DNA from: Gammaproteobacteria bacterium | Lineage (GTDB): Bacteria; Pseudomonadota; Gammaproteobacteria; Xanthomonadales; Xanthomonadaceae | Direction of reading: 5' to 3' | NCBI GenBank assembly: GCA_024642445.1 | Contig: JAHEBG010000022.1 | Coordinates: 1-10,152 of the forward strand | DNA: 10,152 nucleotides | Part shown: positions 1 to 6,998 of the stretch, piece by piece | Position numbering within the stretch: position 1 is the stretch's first letter | How the letters are laid out: every line of letters starts with the position of its first letter | Notes under the pieces: generated by a model | Databases searched by the model: none | What the model was told of the DNA's origin: nothing | What the model saw: the letters and a program-made list of their open reading frames with translations, nothing else | Made by a program: the position numbers and the translations under genes

Positions 1-731
1 AGGATGTTGTTGGCATCCACCACCGGCGCCGAGATCCAGTCATGGTCGGAGAATTGCGTGGCCACTTCGTTGTCGGGTGTGTCCAGCGGAATGCCGGGTT
101 GTTCGTCGTCGATCAAGGCGTTGATGGCCGTGGCGGGATCTTTGGTCAAAAGGTCGCTGACTGAAATGCGACCCAGATACTGATTTCGGCGCGAAACCAC
201 ATACAGGTAATCGGTGTGCTCGGGCATTTCGCCGCGCAGGCGCAGGTAACGCAGCACTACCTCGATATTGACGTCGGTACGCACGGTGATGACGTCGGTG
301 TTCATCAGGCGGCCGGCCGAATCCTCGGGGTAGGACAGTGCCTGTTCCAGACGCTCGCGGTGCTCGCGGTCCATTGACTTCAATACTTCTTCAATGACGG
401 TGTCGGGCAGGTCGTCGATCAGATCGGCCAGATCGTCCAGATCAAGGTCTTCCACCGCTGCGATGATTTCATCGGGGTCCATATCCGCAATCAGACTTTC
501 ACGGACGTCCTCACCAACATGCACCAACACTTCGCCGTCGTCTTCCGGATCAACCAAGCCCCAGACGATATTGCGTTTGGCTGACGGCAGGGATTCCAGA
601 AGATTGCCGATTTCCGCCGGCGACAGGGTATTGACCAGACGCCGCACCGGGCCGAGACGGCCCGAATCAAAGGCATCGGAAAGCAAGCGCAACTGCTGCG
701 CCGTTTTGGTGTGGCGAATAGGTTCAGCCAT
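1..731 (-). CDS. mgtE: Magnesium channel MgtE, N-terminal part (runs off left edge)
   Basis: Cytoplasmic N-terminal half of an MgtE-type Mg2+ channel of the inner membrane. The frame is open from an ATG at 731 to the window edge, giving 243 complete codons. Residues about 15-130 fit the superhelical MgtE N domain, with acidic stretches such as EDLDLDDLADLIDDLPD near 94-110. The family hallmark YPEDSAGRLMNTD lies at 134-146 and leads into the first CBS domain (about 140-200); a second CBS domain begins near 205. The transmembrane pore domain must lie outside the window. In the family, acidic residues of the N and CBS domains bind Mg2+ and close the pore when cytosolic Mg2+ is high. The start is supported by GGGGAGAG six bases upstream. 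The gene follows HPr after 72 bases and has its own promoter-like sequence, so it may be transcribed separately from the HPr operon. Confidence 0.93.
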   Translation of the reverse strand, partial: MAEPIRHTKTAQQLRLLSDAFDSGRLGPVRRLVNTLSPAEIGNLLESLPSAKRNIVWGLVDPEDDGEVLVHVGEDVRESLIADMDPDEIIAAVEDLDLDDLADLIDDLPDTVIEEVLKSMDREHRERLEQALSYPEDSAGRLMNTDVITVRTDVNIEVVLRYLRLRGEMPEHTDYLYVVSRRNQYLGRISVSDLLTKDPATAINALIDDEQPGIPLDTPDNEVATQFSDHDWISAPVVDANNI

Positions 732-756
732 GCCGTGCTCTCCCCGTGATGCGGGT

Positions 757-785
757 ATTATCCGCGCAATCGGCGGAACTGAAAA
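757..785 (-). promoter_or_regulatory. Candidate sigma-70 promoter for mgtE
   Basis: On the minus strand a -35-like TTTTCA (785-780) is followed by a 17-base spacer and a -10-like GATAAT (762-757), five of six matches to TATAAT. Transcription would start near 750, leaving a leader of about 20 bases that carries the GGGGAGAG ribosome binding site (745-738). This leader is too short to hold a known Mg2+ riboswitch. The assignment rests on consensus matching only; there is no rho-independent terminator between the HPr stop and this site, so read-through from the upstream operon is also possible. Confidence 0.4.
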
Positions 786-803
786 GGATTTTTGTACGGA
801 GAA

Positions 804-1064
804 TTATTCGAACTGACGGTTGAACAGATCTTCCAGTGCATCCAGCGCCGCATCGGCATCGTCGCCTTCGGCATGGGCTTGGATGACACGGCCAGGCCCT
901 GCCGCCAACAGCATCACACCCATGATGCTTTTGGCATTCACTTCGCGGCCACCCAGATTGAAACTCACGTTGCAGTTGAACGTACTCAGAATCTGCACAA
1001 CCTTTGCCGAGGCTTGCGCATGCAGTCCGTTTTCTCCGCTGACTTTCAATTGCCGTTCCGGCAT
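804..1064 (-). CDS. ptsH: HPr-family protein with intact His15 and Ser46 but Gln in place of Arg17
   Basis: An 86-residue HPr-fold protein, close to the usual 85-90. In the phosphotransferase system HPr receives phosphate on His15 from enzyme I and passes it to EIIA proteins; where HprK exists, HPr is also phosphorylated on Ser46. Here the active-site segment reads GLHAQASAKVVQ: His15 (codon 1022-1020) is present, but position 17, nearly always Arg, is Gln (CAA, 1016-1014). The Ser46 segment NAKSIMGVMLLAA is intact (Ser46 codon AGC, 929-927). The start ATG lies two bases after the rapZ stop, and GGAG inside the rapZ 3' end serves as ribosome binding site. No enzyme I or EIIA gene flanks it. 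The fold assignment is secure. Whether it still carries phosphate on His15 is doubtful, because Arg17 stabilises the phosphoryl group and contacts partners in studied HPrs. Confidence 0.93.
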   Translation of the reverse strand: MPERQLKVSGENGLHAQASAKVVQILSTFNCNVSFNLGGREVNAKSIMGVMLLAAGPGRVIQAHAEGDDADAALDALEDLFNRQFE

Positions 1065-1066
1065 GC

Positions 1067-1939
1067 TTACTCCAATTCTCTGTGGTACACCATTACCTTA
1101 TCATGTCCGCGCGCATTACAGTGTTTGGCCAGCGCTTCGGCCATGTACACCGAGCGGTGACGGCCACCGGTACACCCGAAAGCGACCGTGAGATAACTGC
1201 GGGTCTCGGATTCGAAGCGAGGCAACCATTGGTCGACAAAGGCCATGACCTGCGCACTGTAGGCGCTTACCAAGGCATCGGCATCGAAATAGGCGCGCAC
1301 TGGCGCGTCTTTACCCGACAGCGGCTTCAGTTCCGGCACCCAATGCGGGTTTGGCAGACAGCGGGTGTCGAACACAAAATCGGCATCGACCGGAACACCG
1401 TTCTTATAAGCAAAGGATTCGAACAGGATGGAAATGCTGTTGCGGGTATGCCCTTGCACTTCATCCAGTACGCGTTTACGCAATTGGTGCACGTTGTAAT
1501 GGGTGGTGTCGATAACCAAATCGGCCAAGGCGATTAATGGCCGTAGCTGGCGGCGTTCTTCGGCAATGGCATCTTGCAGGGCCATGCCCTGCATCGACAG
1601 CGGGTGTTTGCGCCGGGTTTCCGAAAAACGCTTGATCAGTTTGGCGTCCTCGGTATCGAAGAACACCAAGCGGGTGCTGAAACCCAAGGCATGGATTTCA
1701 GACAGACTTTGGCCGAGCAGGCCAAGTTCATCGATGCGGTTGCGTACATCAATGCTGACCGCCATTTTTTGTCGGGTTGGGTCCTGATTTTCGAGGCTGC
1801 CCACCAGTGACGGCAACAAGCGCACCGGCAGATTGTCTACGCAGTAATAGCCCAGATCTTCCAGAGTACGCAAGGCCACGCTTTTTCCGGAACCGGATAG
1901 GCCACTAACGATAATTAAGTGAGAATCGGAGCTGTTCAT
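1067..1939 (-). CDS. rapZ: RapZ-family nucleotide-binding regulator (YvcJ/YhbJ)
   Basis: A 290-residue RapZ homologue (E. coli 284). The Walker A motif GLSGSGKS lies at 13-20, followed by the family segment [13 protein letters not shown] near 26-38. The C-terminal hallmark GCTGGRHRS is at 255-263, in the domain that in E. coli binds RNA and a metabolite. In enterics RapZ targets the sRNA GlmZ to RNase E and so controls GlmS and amino-sugar supply for the envelope; in other bacteria its role is less clear. The protein ends in HRELE and lacks the Lys-Arg-Lys cluster at the extreme C terminus of E. coli RapZ that contributes to RNA binding, so enteric-type sRNA control should not be assumed. The ATG overlaps the hprK stop (ATGA) and has no ribosome binding site of its own, which suggests coupled translation with hprK. 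Confidence 0.95.
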   Translation of the reverse strand: MNSSDSHLIIVSGLSGSGKSVALRTLEDLGYYCVDNLPVRLLPSLVGSLENQDPTRQKMAVSIDVRNRIDELGLLGQSLSEIHALGFSTRLVFFDTEDAKLIKRFSETRRKHPLSMQGMALQDAIAEERRQLRPLIALADLVIDTTHYNVHQLRKRVLDEVQGHTRNSISILFESFAYKNGVPVDADFVFDTRCLPNPHWVPELKPLSGKDAPVRAYFDADALVSAYSAQVMAFVDQWLPRFESETRSYLTVAFGCTGGRHRSVYMAEALAKHCNARGHDKVMVYHRELE

Positions 1940-2889
1940 GAGGCGTGATCGGTGTTGTCCAGCAGCATCTGGTGCCGGACCATGAAATCGTTAGCGGGGT
2001 CTTTGCCCTGTTGGCGAAGTATCTGCAGACGCACGGCCACTTCGGTAAGCACGGCAAGGTTGCGTCCGGGCGCTACCGGCAGATGGAAGACTGGGATGTC
2101 CATATCCAATACCCGCTTCGACGAAGCAGTTCCGGTTAGGCGGAAATTGGCATCGTTATGGTTGTTGCCGTAATGCATCAGGTTGACGATCATCTTCAGG
2201 TATTTGCTGGTCTTGACCGACGTATCACCGAACATCTGTCGGATGTTCATGATACCCAGGCCTCGAACCTCCAGCATATCCTGCAACAACGGCGGGCAAC
2301 TGCCCTCCAGAATGCTGGGAGTTATCTGGGTGAACTCGGGGGCATCATCGGCCACCAGGCGGTGACCGCGGCTGATCAGCTCCAGCGCGAGCTCGCTTTT
2401 ACCGGCACCGGCTTCGCCGGTAATCAGTACGCCGAACGAAAAGATTTCCATGAACACGCCGTGCAAGGTGGTTTGCGGCGCCAGTCGGTTGGAAAGGAAA
2501 TGCTGCAGCAGATTCAAACATTCAAAGCCACGCTTGCCCGATACCCATAAAGCGATGTTGGCTTCCTCGCAGGCTTCCTTCAGGTCGGTAGGGCAGGCCT
2601 GTTCCTGACTGATGACCAGTGCCAGCGGTTGCTGTTCGATGATTTTGGCGATATTTTCCCAGCGCAGACGTGCATCCAGCCGATCGAGCCAAGCCAGTTC
2701 CGCCAAGCCAAGGATCTGCACCTTGTTAGGGTGGATGACATTGAGGTATCCGGCCAGCGACGGCCGTTTGGAGGTAATATCGTTTCGGTCGGTGCGCAGA
2801 TCTTTGCCCGAACGCCCGGCAAGCCAGCGCAAGGCGAGACTCTGCTGCAACTGGTCGAACAGCTCGCGTGCGCTGATGCTGGTATTCAT
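1936..2889 (-). CDS. hprK: HPr kinase/phosphorylase
   Basis: A 317-residue bifunctional enzyme that phosphorylates HPr on Ser46 with ATP or pyrophosphate and removes the group by phosphorolysis. The N-terminal domain (about 1-130) precedes a catalytic domain with its key elements visible: His143 in [10 protein letters not shown], the P-loop GEAGAGKS (158-165), RLVADD (177-182) holding the conserved acidic pair, the HprK signature [10 protein letters not shown] (207-216), and the C-terminal PVAPGRN (271-277). Nothing catalytic appears missing. The start [14 protein letters not shown] matches proteobacterial HprKs. The gene follows hpf by 30 bases, in the place where ptsN is found in many relatives, and overlaps rapZ by four bases. 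There is no convincing ribosome binding site at normal spacing; instead a hairpin abuts the start codon. Its likely substrate is the HPr encoded two genes downstream. Confidence 0.95.
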   Translation of the reverse strand: MNTSISARELFDQLQQSLALRWLAGRSGKDLRTDRNDITSKRPSLAGYLNVIHPNKVQILGLAELAWLDRLDARLRWENIAKIIEQQPLALVISQEQACPTDLKEACEEANIALWVSGKRGFECLNLLQHFLSNRLAPQTTLHGVFMEIFSFGVLITGEAGAGKSELALELISRGHRLVADDAPEFTQITPSILEGSCPPLLQDMLEVRGLGIMNIRQMFGDTSVKTSKYLKMIVNLMHYGNNHNDANFRLTGTASSKRVLDMDIPVFHLPVAPGRNLAVLTEVAVRLQILRQQGKDPANDFMVRHQMLLDNTDHAS

Positions 2890-2914
2890 GGGCAGCCGAT
2901 AGAAAGAACTGCCC
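2890..2914 (-). promoter_or_regulatory. Hairpin directly abutting the hprK start codon
   Basis: In the 30-base hpf-hprK gap the minus strand carries GGGCAG (2914-2909) and its exact complement CTGCCC (2895-2890), which ends right before the hprK ATG (2889-2887). Two inner U-G pairs could extend the 6-bp stem to 8 bp around a 9-base loop. The only purine-rich Shine-Dalgarno-like sequence, AAGGG, begins about 26 bases upstream of the ATG and partly lies inside the stem. The structure could limit initiation on hprK or make it depend on ribosomes finishing hpf. It has no U-tract, so it is not a rho-independent terminator. The inverted repeat is seen directly; the function is inference. Confidence 0.45.
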
Positions 2915-2919
2915 TTATT

Positions 2920-3246
2920 CTAGCCAAATTTTTCCATTCGTGCCGCGGACTCGCCACGGTGATGGTCTTTCATTTTTTCCTTGAGCTTCACTACTACACG
3001 GTCTAGCTTATCGGCCAGAAGATCGATGGCGGCATACATGTCATGCGCTGTGGCATCGGCAAAATGGTTTTTGCCTGCGGTATGCAGGGTGGCTTCGGCT
3101 TTATGGCTGAGTTTTTCCACGGACAGAATCATATTGACATCGAGGTGCTGCTCGAAATGTTTTCCGATACGCGCCAATTTGTCTTCGGCATAGCTGCGGA
3201 TGGCGCTGGTCACTTCAACTTGATGGCCCGTGATATTCAATTGCAT
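2920..3246 (-). CDS. hpf: Short-form ribosome hibernation promoting factor
   Basis: A 108-residue HPF/RaiA-family protein that binds the 30S subunit near the mRNA and tRNA sites and promotes inactive ribosome dimers in slow-growing cells. The opening MQLNITGHQVEVTSAIRSYAEDKL and the segment FADATAHDMYAAIDLLADKLDRVV are typical, with the basic helix KLKEKMKDHH near the C terminus. It lacks the C-terminal extension of the long form. An ATG further upstream in frame exists, but the start at 3246 matches the family and has an excellent ribosome binding site, AAGGAGG, five bases away. It sits between rpoN (75-base gap) and hprK (30-base gap), its usual place in the sigma-54 cluster; here no ptsN follows. 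Confidence 0.95.
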   Translation of the reverse strand: MQLNITGHQVEVTSAIRSYAEDKLARIGKHFEQHLDVNMILSVEKLSHKAEATLHTAGKNHFADATAHDMYAAIDLLADKLDRVVVKLKEKMKDHHRGESAARMEKFG

Positions 3247-3251
3247 GGAAA

Positions 3252-3258
3252 CCTCCTT
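3252..3258 (-). promoter_or_regulatory. Strong ribosome binding site of hpf
   Basis: The minus strand reads AAGGAGG, a near-perfect anti-16S match, five bases before the ATG at 3246. It decides the hpf start against an in-frame ATG further upstream at 3291. It is much stronger than the initiation regions of rpoN, hprK, rapZ or the lpt genes, which rely on overlap or short gaps, so hpf may be translated at a higher rate than its neighbours. Confidence 0.8.
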
Positions 3259-3321
3259 CGTGGGTTGCCATTTCAAACTACCACAGGACATGTTAAAAAT
3301 GCATCAATCTTCGGGCATGCC

Positions 3322-4707
3322 TTATGCCGGTTTACGCCGACTGTGAGACGGCGGAATGCGTGCGGCCTCCCGGTATTTGGCCACGGTACGCCGGGCGATC
3401 GGCTGGCCTTCGGCCGCCAACAGTTTCTCCAACTGTGCATCCGAGAGCGGGCGGGCGGAATTTTCTTTGGAAATCAGTTCGATGATGCGAGCCTGCAGGG
3501 CGTCGCTGGCCGGGCTGTCGCCGCCTTCACGCGCAATGCCTGACCGAAACAGGCGGCTGAGCTCAAACAGGCCATAGGCAGTGGCCAGGTATTTGCCACT
3601 GCAGGCCCGTGAAACAGTGGATTCATGCATGCCGATGGCGTCGGCTACCTCCCGCATGCGCAGGGTTTGCAGTGCCGAAATGCCCGACTCCAGAAACGCC
3701 TGCTGTTTGACGGCAAGGGTTTCCGCAACCCGTTTCAAGGTTTCCTGACGCGAGGCAATGCTGGCGATCAGCCATTGCGCTTCCTGAAGGTAGGGTGCCA
3801 ACAGGCGGGCCTCGGTGGATGCGGTCTGTTTCGCCAGCTTCCGGTAAACGGCATTGATGCGTAATTGATGGCGCGGTTCATTCACCGGCCGAATCTGCCA
3901 GTTTTTTTTGCTTTTTACCGCAATGAAGTCCGGTTCAAGGTATTCGGTGCGGGAATGATGAAAAACCGCCCCCGGCTTCGGGTTCAGGGTTTTCAGCAAA
4001 TTTACGGCCTGGCCGGCGTGTTCGGCAGAAACGCCAAGGGTTTTCGCCAACGATTGCGCTCCGGATTTTGCCAAGGCATCCAAATGCTGGGCGGCAATGG
4101 TACGTGCCAAGGCCAGCACTTCATCGGAGGCATCCAGATAAGCCAGTTGCAACAGCAGGCATTCGGACAAATCCTTCGATGCCACCGACAGAGGGTCGAA
4201 TTGCTGCAACAAATGGCGTACGGTCTCGATTTCGGCATCATCCGCTGCCGGGGAAAGATCGGCAGCGCGTCGGATATCTTCGAATGGCACGGTGCAGTAG
4301 CCATCGTCATTCAGGCTGTCGATCAGCGCTTCACCTATGCGCCGATCACGCGCATTCAGCGCACTCAGGTTCAGTTGCCCCAGCAAATGCGCGTTTAGCG
4401 TTTCAGGTTCGGCGATATTGTCCCAGGGGCTCTGTACAACCTCGGAGGCTTCTATGCCGTCAAAAACCGCATGTTCGGTTTGGGCTAGTTCTTCCGCGGG
4501 CGGTGCGTTTTGGTCCGCATCCATGGCGCTAAGGCTGAGGGTTTCATTGGCCTCTTCCACGCGCTCCAGAACCGGGTTTCCTGCCAGTGCATTCTCGATT
4601 TCCTGATCCAGTTCTATGCGGCTGTAGTACAACAGTTTTACAGCCATCTGCAGTTGCGGTGTCAGTTTTTGCCCCAGCTTTTGGCTGAACTGAAATCGGC
4701 TTTTCAT
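3322..4707 (-). CDS. rpoN: RNA polymerase sigma-54 factor
   Basis: A 461-residue sigma-54 (E. coli 477). Region I, which holds polymerase inactive until an enhancer-binding ATPase acts, is the Gln/Leu-rich N terminus (LTPQLQMAVKLLYYSR, 15-30). An acidic linker covers about 50-95. The core-binding domain follows, with QFDPLSVASKDLSECLLLQL near 169-188 and LNPKPG near 241-246. The helix-turn-helix lies about 351-375 (MREVADAIGMHESTVSRACS), and the RpoN box ARRTVAKYRE, which reads the -24 promoter element, is complete at 438-447. The usual PRG-x-FELK-x-FFS stretch after the helix-turn-helix reads AYGLFELSRLFRS here, an unusual set of changes. Codons 267-269 contain a run of eight A. The gene begins six bases after lptB with no clear ribosome binding site, so translation is probably coupled. 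Confidence 0.95.
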   Translation of the reverse strand: MKSRFQFSQKLGQKLTPQLQMAVKLLYYSRIELDQEIENALAGNPVLERVEEANETLSLSAMDADQNAPPAEELAQTEHAVFDGIEASEVVQSPWDNIAEPETLNAHLLGQLNLSALNARDRRIGEALIDSLNDDGYCTVPFEDIRRAADLSPAADDAEIETVRHLLQQFDPLSVASKDLSECLLLQLAYLDASDEVLALARTIAAQHLDALAKSGAQSLAKTLGVSAEHAGQAVNLLKTLNPKPGAVFHHSRTEYLEPDFIAVKSKKNWQIRPVNEPRHQLRINAVYRKLAKQTASTEARLLAPYLQEAQWLIASIASRQETLKRVAETLAVKQQAFLESGISALQTLRMREVADAIGMHESTVSRACSGKYLATAYGLFELSRLFRSGIAREGGDSPASDALQARIIELISKENSARPLSDAQLEKLLAAEGQPIARRTVAKYREAARIPPSHSRRKPA

Positions 4708-4713
4708 GCGTTA

Positions 4714-5433
4714 TTACAGTTTGAACTGATCGCCAAGATAGACGCGGCGCACATCCGGGTGGTCGAGCAGATAGCCGGGTTCACCTTCAGCCAATGCCGT
4801 GCCTTCGAACAGGATGTAGGCGCGGTCACATATGCCCAGGGTTTCACGCACATTATGATCGGTAATCAGTACGCCGATACCGCGCTGTTTCAGTTGCCGG
4901 ATGATGCCCTGGATGTCCATGACCGAAATCGGATCAACGCCGGCGAAGGGTTCGTCCAGCAATATCATGCGCGGATTGGCGGCCAGTGCCCGCGCGATTT
5001 CAACACGCCGGCGTTCACCACCGGAAAGGCTGGCGCCCAGTTGGGTGGCAACATGGCCGATTTGCAGTTCATCCAGCAATTCGGTCAAGGCCGACTCCCG
5101 GCCATTTTCATCGAGATCACGGCGCAGCTCGAGCACCGAGGCGATATTCTCGGAAACCGACATTCTGCGGAATACCGAGGCTTCCTGCGGCAGATAGCCT
5201 AAACCCAGGCGCGCGCGTTCGTGCATGGCCAGGTCGGTGATATTTCGGCCATCGAGTTCGATGCGGCCGGCATCGGCACCGATGAGACCCACAATCATAT
5301 AGAAACACGTGGTTTTGCCGGCGCCGTTCGGCCCCAGCAGGCCAACCACTTCACCTGGCTTCAGATCAAGGCTGAAATCATGCACAACGGCACGTTGCTT
5401 ATAGGATTTTTTCAGACCACGAACGCTCAGCAT
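4714..5433 (-). CDS. lptB: LPS export ABC transporter ATPase LptB
   Basis: A 239-residue cytoplasmic ATPase that, with LptF and LptG, extracts LPS from the inner membrane and passes it to LptC. All ABC motifs are visible: Walker A GPNGAGKT (34-41), Q-loop LPQEASVF around Gln83, signature LSGGE (136-140), Walker B ILLDE (157-161) with catalytic Glu161, D-loop near Asp167, and the switch His193 in TDHNVRET. The C-terminal segment around [22 protein letters not shown] is typical of LptB. The length matches E. coli (241). The start overlaps the lptA stop by one base (TGATG), so coupled translation is likely. lptF and lptG are not in the window; they usually lie elsewhere. Confidence 0.97.
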   Translation of the reverse strand: MLSVRGLKKSYKQRAVVHDFSLDLKPGEVVGLLGPNGAGKTTCFYMIVGLIGADAGRIELDGRNITDLAMHERARLGLGYLPQEASVFRRMSVSENIASVLELRRDLDENGRESALTELLDELQIGHVATQLGASLSGGERRRVEIARALAANPRMILLDEPFAGVDPISVMDIQGIIRQLKQRGIGVLITDHNVRETLGICDRAYILFEGTALAEGEPGYLLDHPDVRRVYLGDQFKL

Positions 5434-5930
5434 CAGTTTTTTTCCGTACTTTTCGGAAGAATGCGCATTTGCAGGCGTGTGCCATTGTTGCCGCCGGTCA
5501 ATCGTCCGGACTGGATATCGTAACGGATGGATTCACCGCGCATGCTACCCCGTGCTTGGTCGATAACCACGCCGCCGTTCAGATGAATCTGATCGTTGCC
5601 GAGGTAATACACGATTTCATTCGCTGAAGCGCGCATGGTATCGCCATTATCATTGGTCTGCTGTAGACGAGCCGCCGAGCCCAGCAGGGTGACTTTGGTG
5701 ATGTCACCCTTGACCCGAGTGACTACAGCCTTATCGGCCTCGATCTTGAGTGTGCCCTGACTGATGATTACATTGCCTGCAATGCTGGATTCACTGGTGT
5801 CTGTCAGCAGCGAATCCATGTTGTCTGCGGTGATGTCCATCGGCTGCTGGCGGTCGGTGCTTTTGGCGCCGGCGATTCCGGACAACAGCAAGGCCGATAC
5901 AAGAATCGAAAGGAATTTATTTGGGCGCAT
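5433..5930 (-). CDS. lptA: Periplasmic LPS bridge protein LptA
   Basis: A 165-residue periplasmic protein that polymerises into the beta-jellyroll bridge carrying LPS from LptC to LptD. A signal peptide is evident: MRPNKF, then the hydrophobic core [16 protein letters not shown], with probable cleavage after about residue 22. The mature part starts with [14 protein letters not shown] and shows the OstA/LptA features [19 protein letters not shown] and the repeating beta-strand pattern through [23 protein letters not shown] place the start at the ATG at 5930. An in-frame TTG at 5942 is possible but adds only four residues and is a weaker codon. The 5' end overlaps lptC by 14 bases and the stop overlaps lptB by one. 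An acidic-basic tail (LPKSTEKN) ends the protein. Confidence 0.93.
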   Translation of the reverse strand: MRPNKFLSILVSALLLSGIAGAKSTDRQQPMDITADNMDSLLTDTSESSIAGNVIISQGTLKIEADKAVVTRVKGDITKVTLLGSAARLQQTNDNGDTMRASANEIVYYLGNDQIHLNGGVVIDQARGSMRGESIRYDIQSGRLTGGNNGTRLQMRILPKSTEKN

Positions 5931-6471
5931 AGTGGGCTTCAACCTTGGACAGTAATTGGACGCGGCGTTGTTTCATATTGGCTTCAAGACCGTAGCCTTT
6001 CAGTATAGAGGTCCCGTGCTGAACGGTCACCCAGCCATTGCTGTGGATGCGATGTTCTTTGGGGAAAATGCTGAGCGCCTCGGTGTTGAACTCGGTACGC
6101 AAGCCGCGCGGTGAGACCGGGCCGGTAATCTGAACCTTTTCGCGTAACTGCAATTCTCGGGCCTTGTCGGACACCCACGCAGTTTCGGAAACGGCTTGCC
6201 AAGGTTTATCATCGGCCCCCGGAAATACGAACACCGGTTTGCGGATGGTCAGCGCTTTCCCGTCCGGATCGCGTTCAAGTAAGGGCGCGGTCAGGGAAAA
6301 TGCAGGGTTTCCATCGACATCGAAGGCAAACATTTTGAAGTCCATGAGCCGATAATCCGAGCGGGCTGCCGTTGCTGTGGGTTTGTCGTTGGTTTTTCGC
6401 AGATCCCATACCACCAGCGCCAGACCGGCTACCAACAAACTCATGGCCAATGTCGCGCGCCGATAATTCAT
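5917..6471 (-). CDS. lptC: LPS export protein LptC
   Basis: A 184-residue bitopic inner-membrane protein that takes LPS from LptB2FG and hands it to LptA. One membrane helix lies at about 7-25 (TLAMSLLVAGLALVVW), followed by a periplasmic beta-jellyroll domain containing DYRLMDFKMFAFDVDGNP and SPRGLRTEFNTEALSIFP. The C terminus EHRIHSNGWVTVQHGTSILKGYGLEAN is the usual LptC ending that pairs with LptA. Length is close to E. coli (191). The reading frame stays open further upstream, but the ATG at 6471 is preferred: it overlaps the kdsC stop by four bases (ATGA) and puts the membrane anchor at the N terminus, as in the family. Confidence 0.94.
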   Translation of the reverse strand: MNYRRATLAMSLLVAGLALVVWDLRKTNDKPTATAARSDYRLMDFKMFAFDVDGNPAFSLTAPLLERDPDGKALTIRKPVFVFPGADDKPWQAVSETAWVSDKARELQLREKVQITGPVSPRGLRTEFNTEALSIFPKEHRIHSNGWVTVQHGTSILKGYGLEANMKQRRVQLLSKVEAHYAPK

Positions 6472-6998
6472 TGACCCACCGCCGGCGTATTTCCGGGTAC
6501 AGGGGTTTTTCCCTGCGCCGCCAGAATGAAATCGCAGAATTCGCGTGCCGCACCCAGACCGCCGGGAAGCCGGCTTTGCCAATGGGCTACGCGCTGGATT
6601 ACCGCCATGGCATCGGCCGGGCAGGCAGAAAGACCCACGTTTTGCAGGCACATCAAATCAGGGTAGTCGTCACCCATGAAAGCGGCCTCGGCAAGGCTCA
6701 GGTTTTCACTGGCGCAGATCTGTTGCAGAACGGCGTGTTTATCGGCAACACCGTCGAACACATAGCGCAAACGCAGATCCTTGCCTCGGGCCTGCACAAT
6801 GTTGCTTCGGCGCGCAGTAATCAGCGCAACACGGATGCCGGCATCTTCCAACAGACGCAGCCCTTGGCCATCATGCACATGGAAGCATTTCATTTCGCCG
6901 CCCTGGCTGTCGAAATACAAGCGGCCATCGGTCAGCGTGCCATCCACATCGAAACAGACCAATCGGATTTTTTGTGCGCGTTCGGCCGGACTGGGCAT
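6468..6998 (-). CDS. kdsC: 3-deoxy-D-manno-octulosonate 8-phosphate phosphatase
   Basis: A 176-residue HAD-family phosphatase that hydrolyses Kdo-8-phosphate to Kdo, the sugar of the LPS inner core. HAD motif I is FDVDGTLTDG, with nucleophile Asp17 and Asp19. The motif II region reads ITARRS (60-65), where ITGR is more common. Lys87 sits in GVADKH, and motif IV GDDYPDL (109-115) provides Mg2+ ligands. There is no cap domain, as expected for tetrameric type C0 phosphatases. It is a little shorter than E. coli KdsC (188). The ATG overlaps the kdsD stop by one base (TGATG), and lptC overlaps its 3' end, which fits a single Kdo-to-LPS-export transcript. Confidence 0.95.
   Translation of the reverse strand: MPSPAERAQKIRLVCFDVDGTLTDGRLYFDSQGGEMKCFHVHDGQGLRLLEDAGIRVALITARRSNIVQARGKDLRLRYVFDGVADKHAVLQQICASENLSLAEAAFMGDDYPDLMCLQNVGLSACPADAMAVIQRVAHWQSRLPGGLGAAREFCDFILAAQGKTPVPGNTPAVGQ

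Noticed and set aside
732..803. Mg2+ riboswitch or transcription terminator before mgtE
   Set aside because: The 72-base gap is too short for known Mg2+ riboswitches, and the only stem-like sequence (CCGC/GCGG) has no U-tract and lies in the spacer of the candidate promoter.
3247..3321. Possible sigma-54 or sigma-70 promoter in the 75-base rpoN-hpf gap
   Set aside because: No TGGCAC-N5-TTGC match is present. The best sigma-70-like pieces (TTGATG with GTGGTA, or TAACAT alone) are too weak to annotate.
4510..5202. Long open frame on the plus strand across the rpoN 5' end and lptB
   Set aside because: It is antisense to two well-supported genes, has no ribosome binding site, and shows no recognisable family features.
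5433..5465. Inverted repeat TTCCG/CGGAA with a run of A at the end of lptA, considered as a terminator
   Set aside because: The stem is only 5 bp, it lies inside the lptA coding region, and on the transcribed strand it is followed by A rather than U. lptB starts one base into the stop, so termination here would make little sense.
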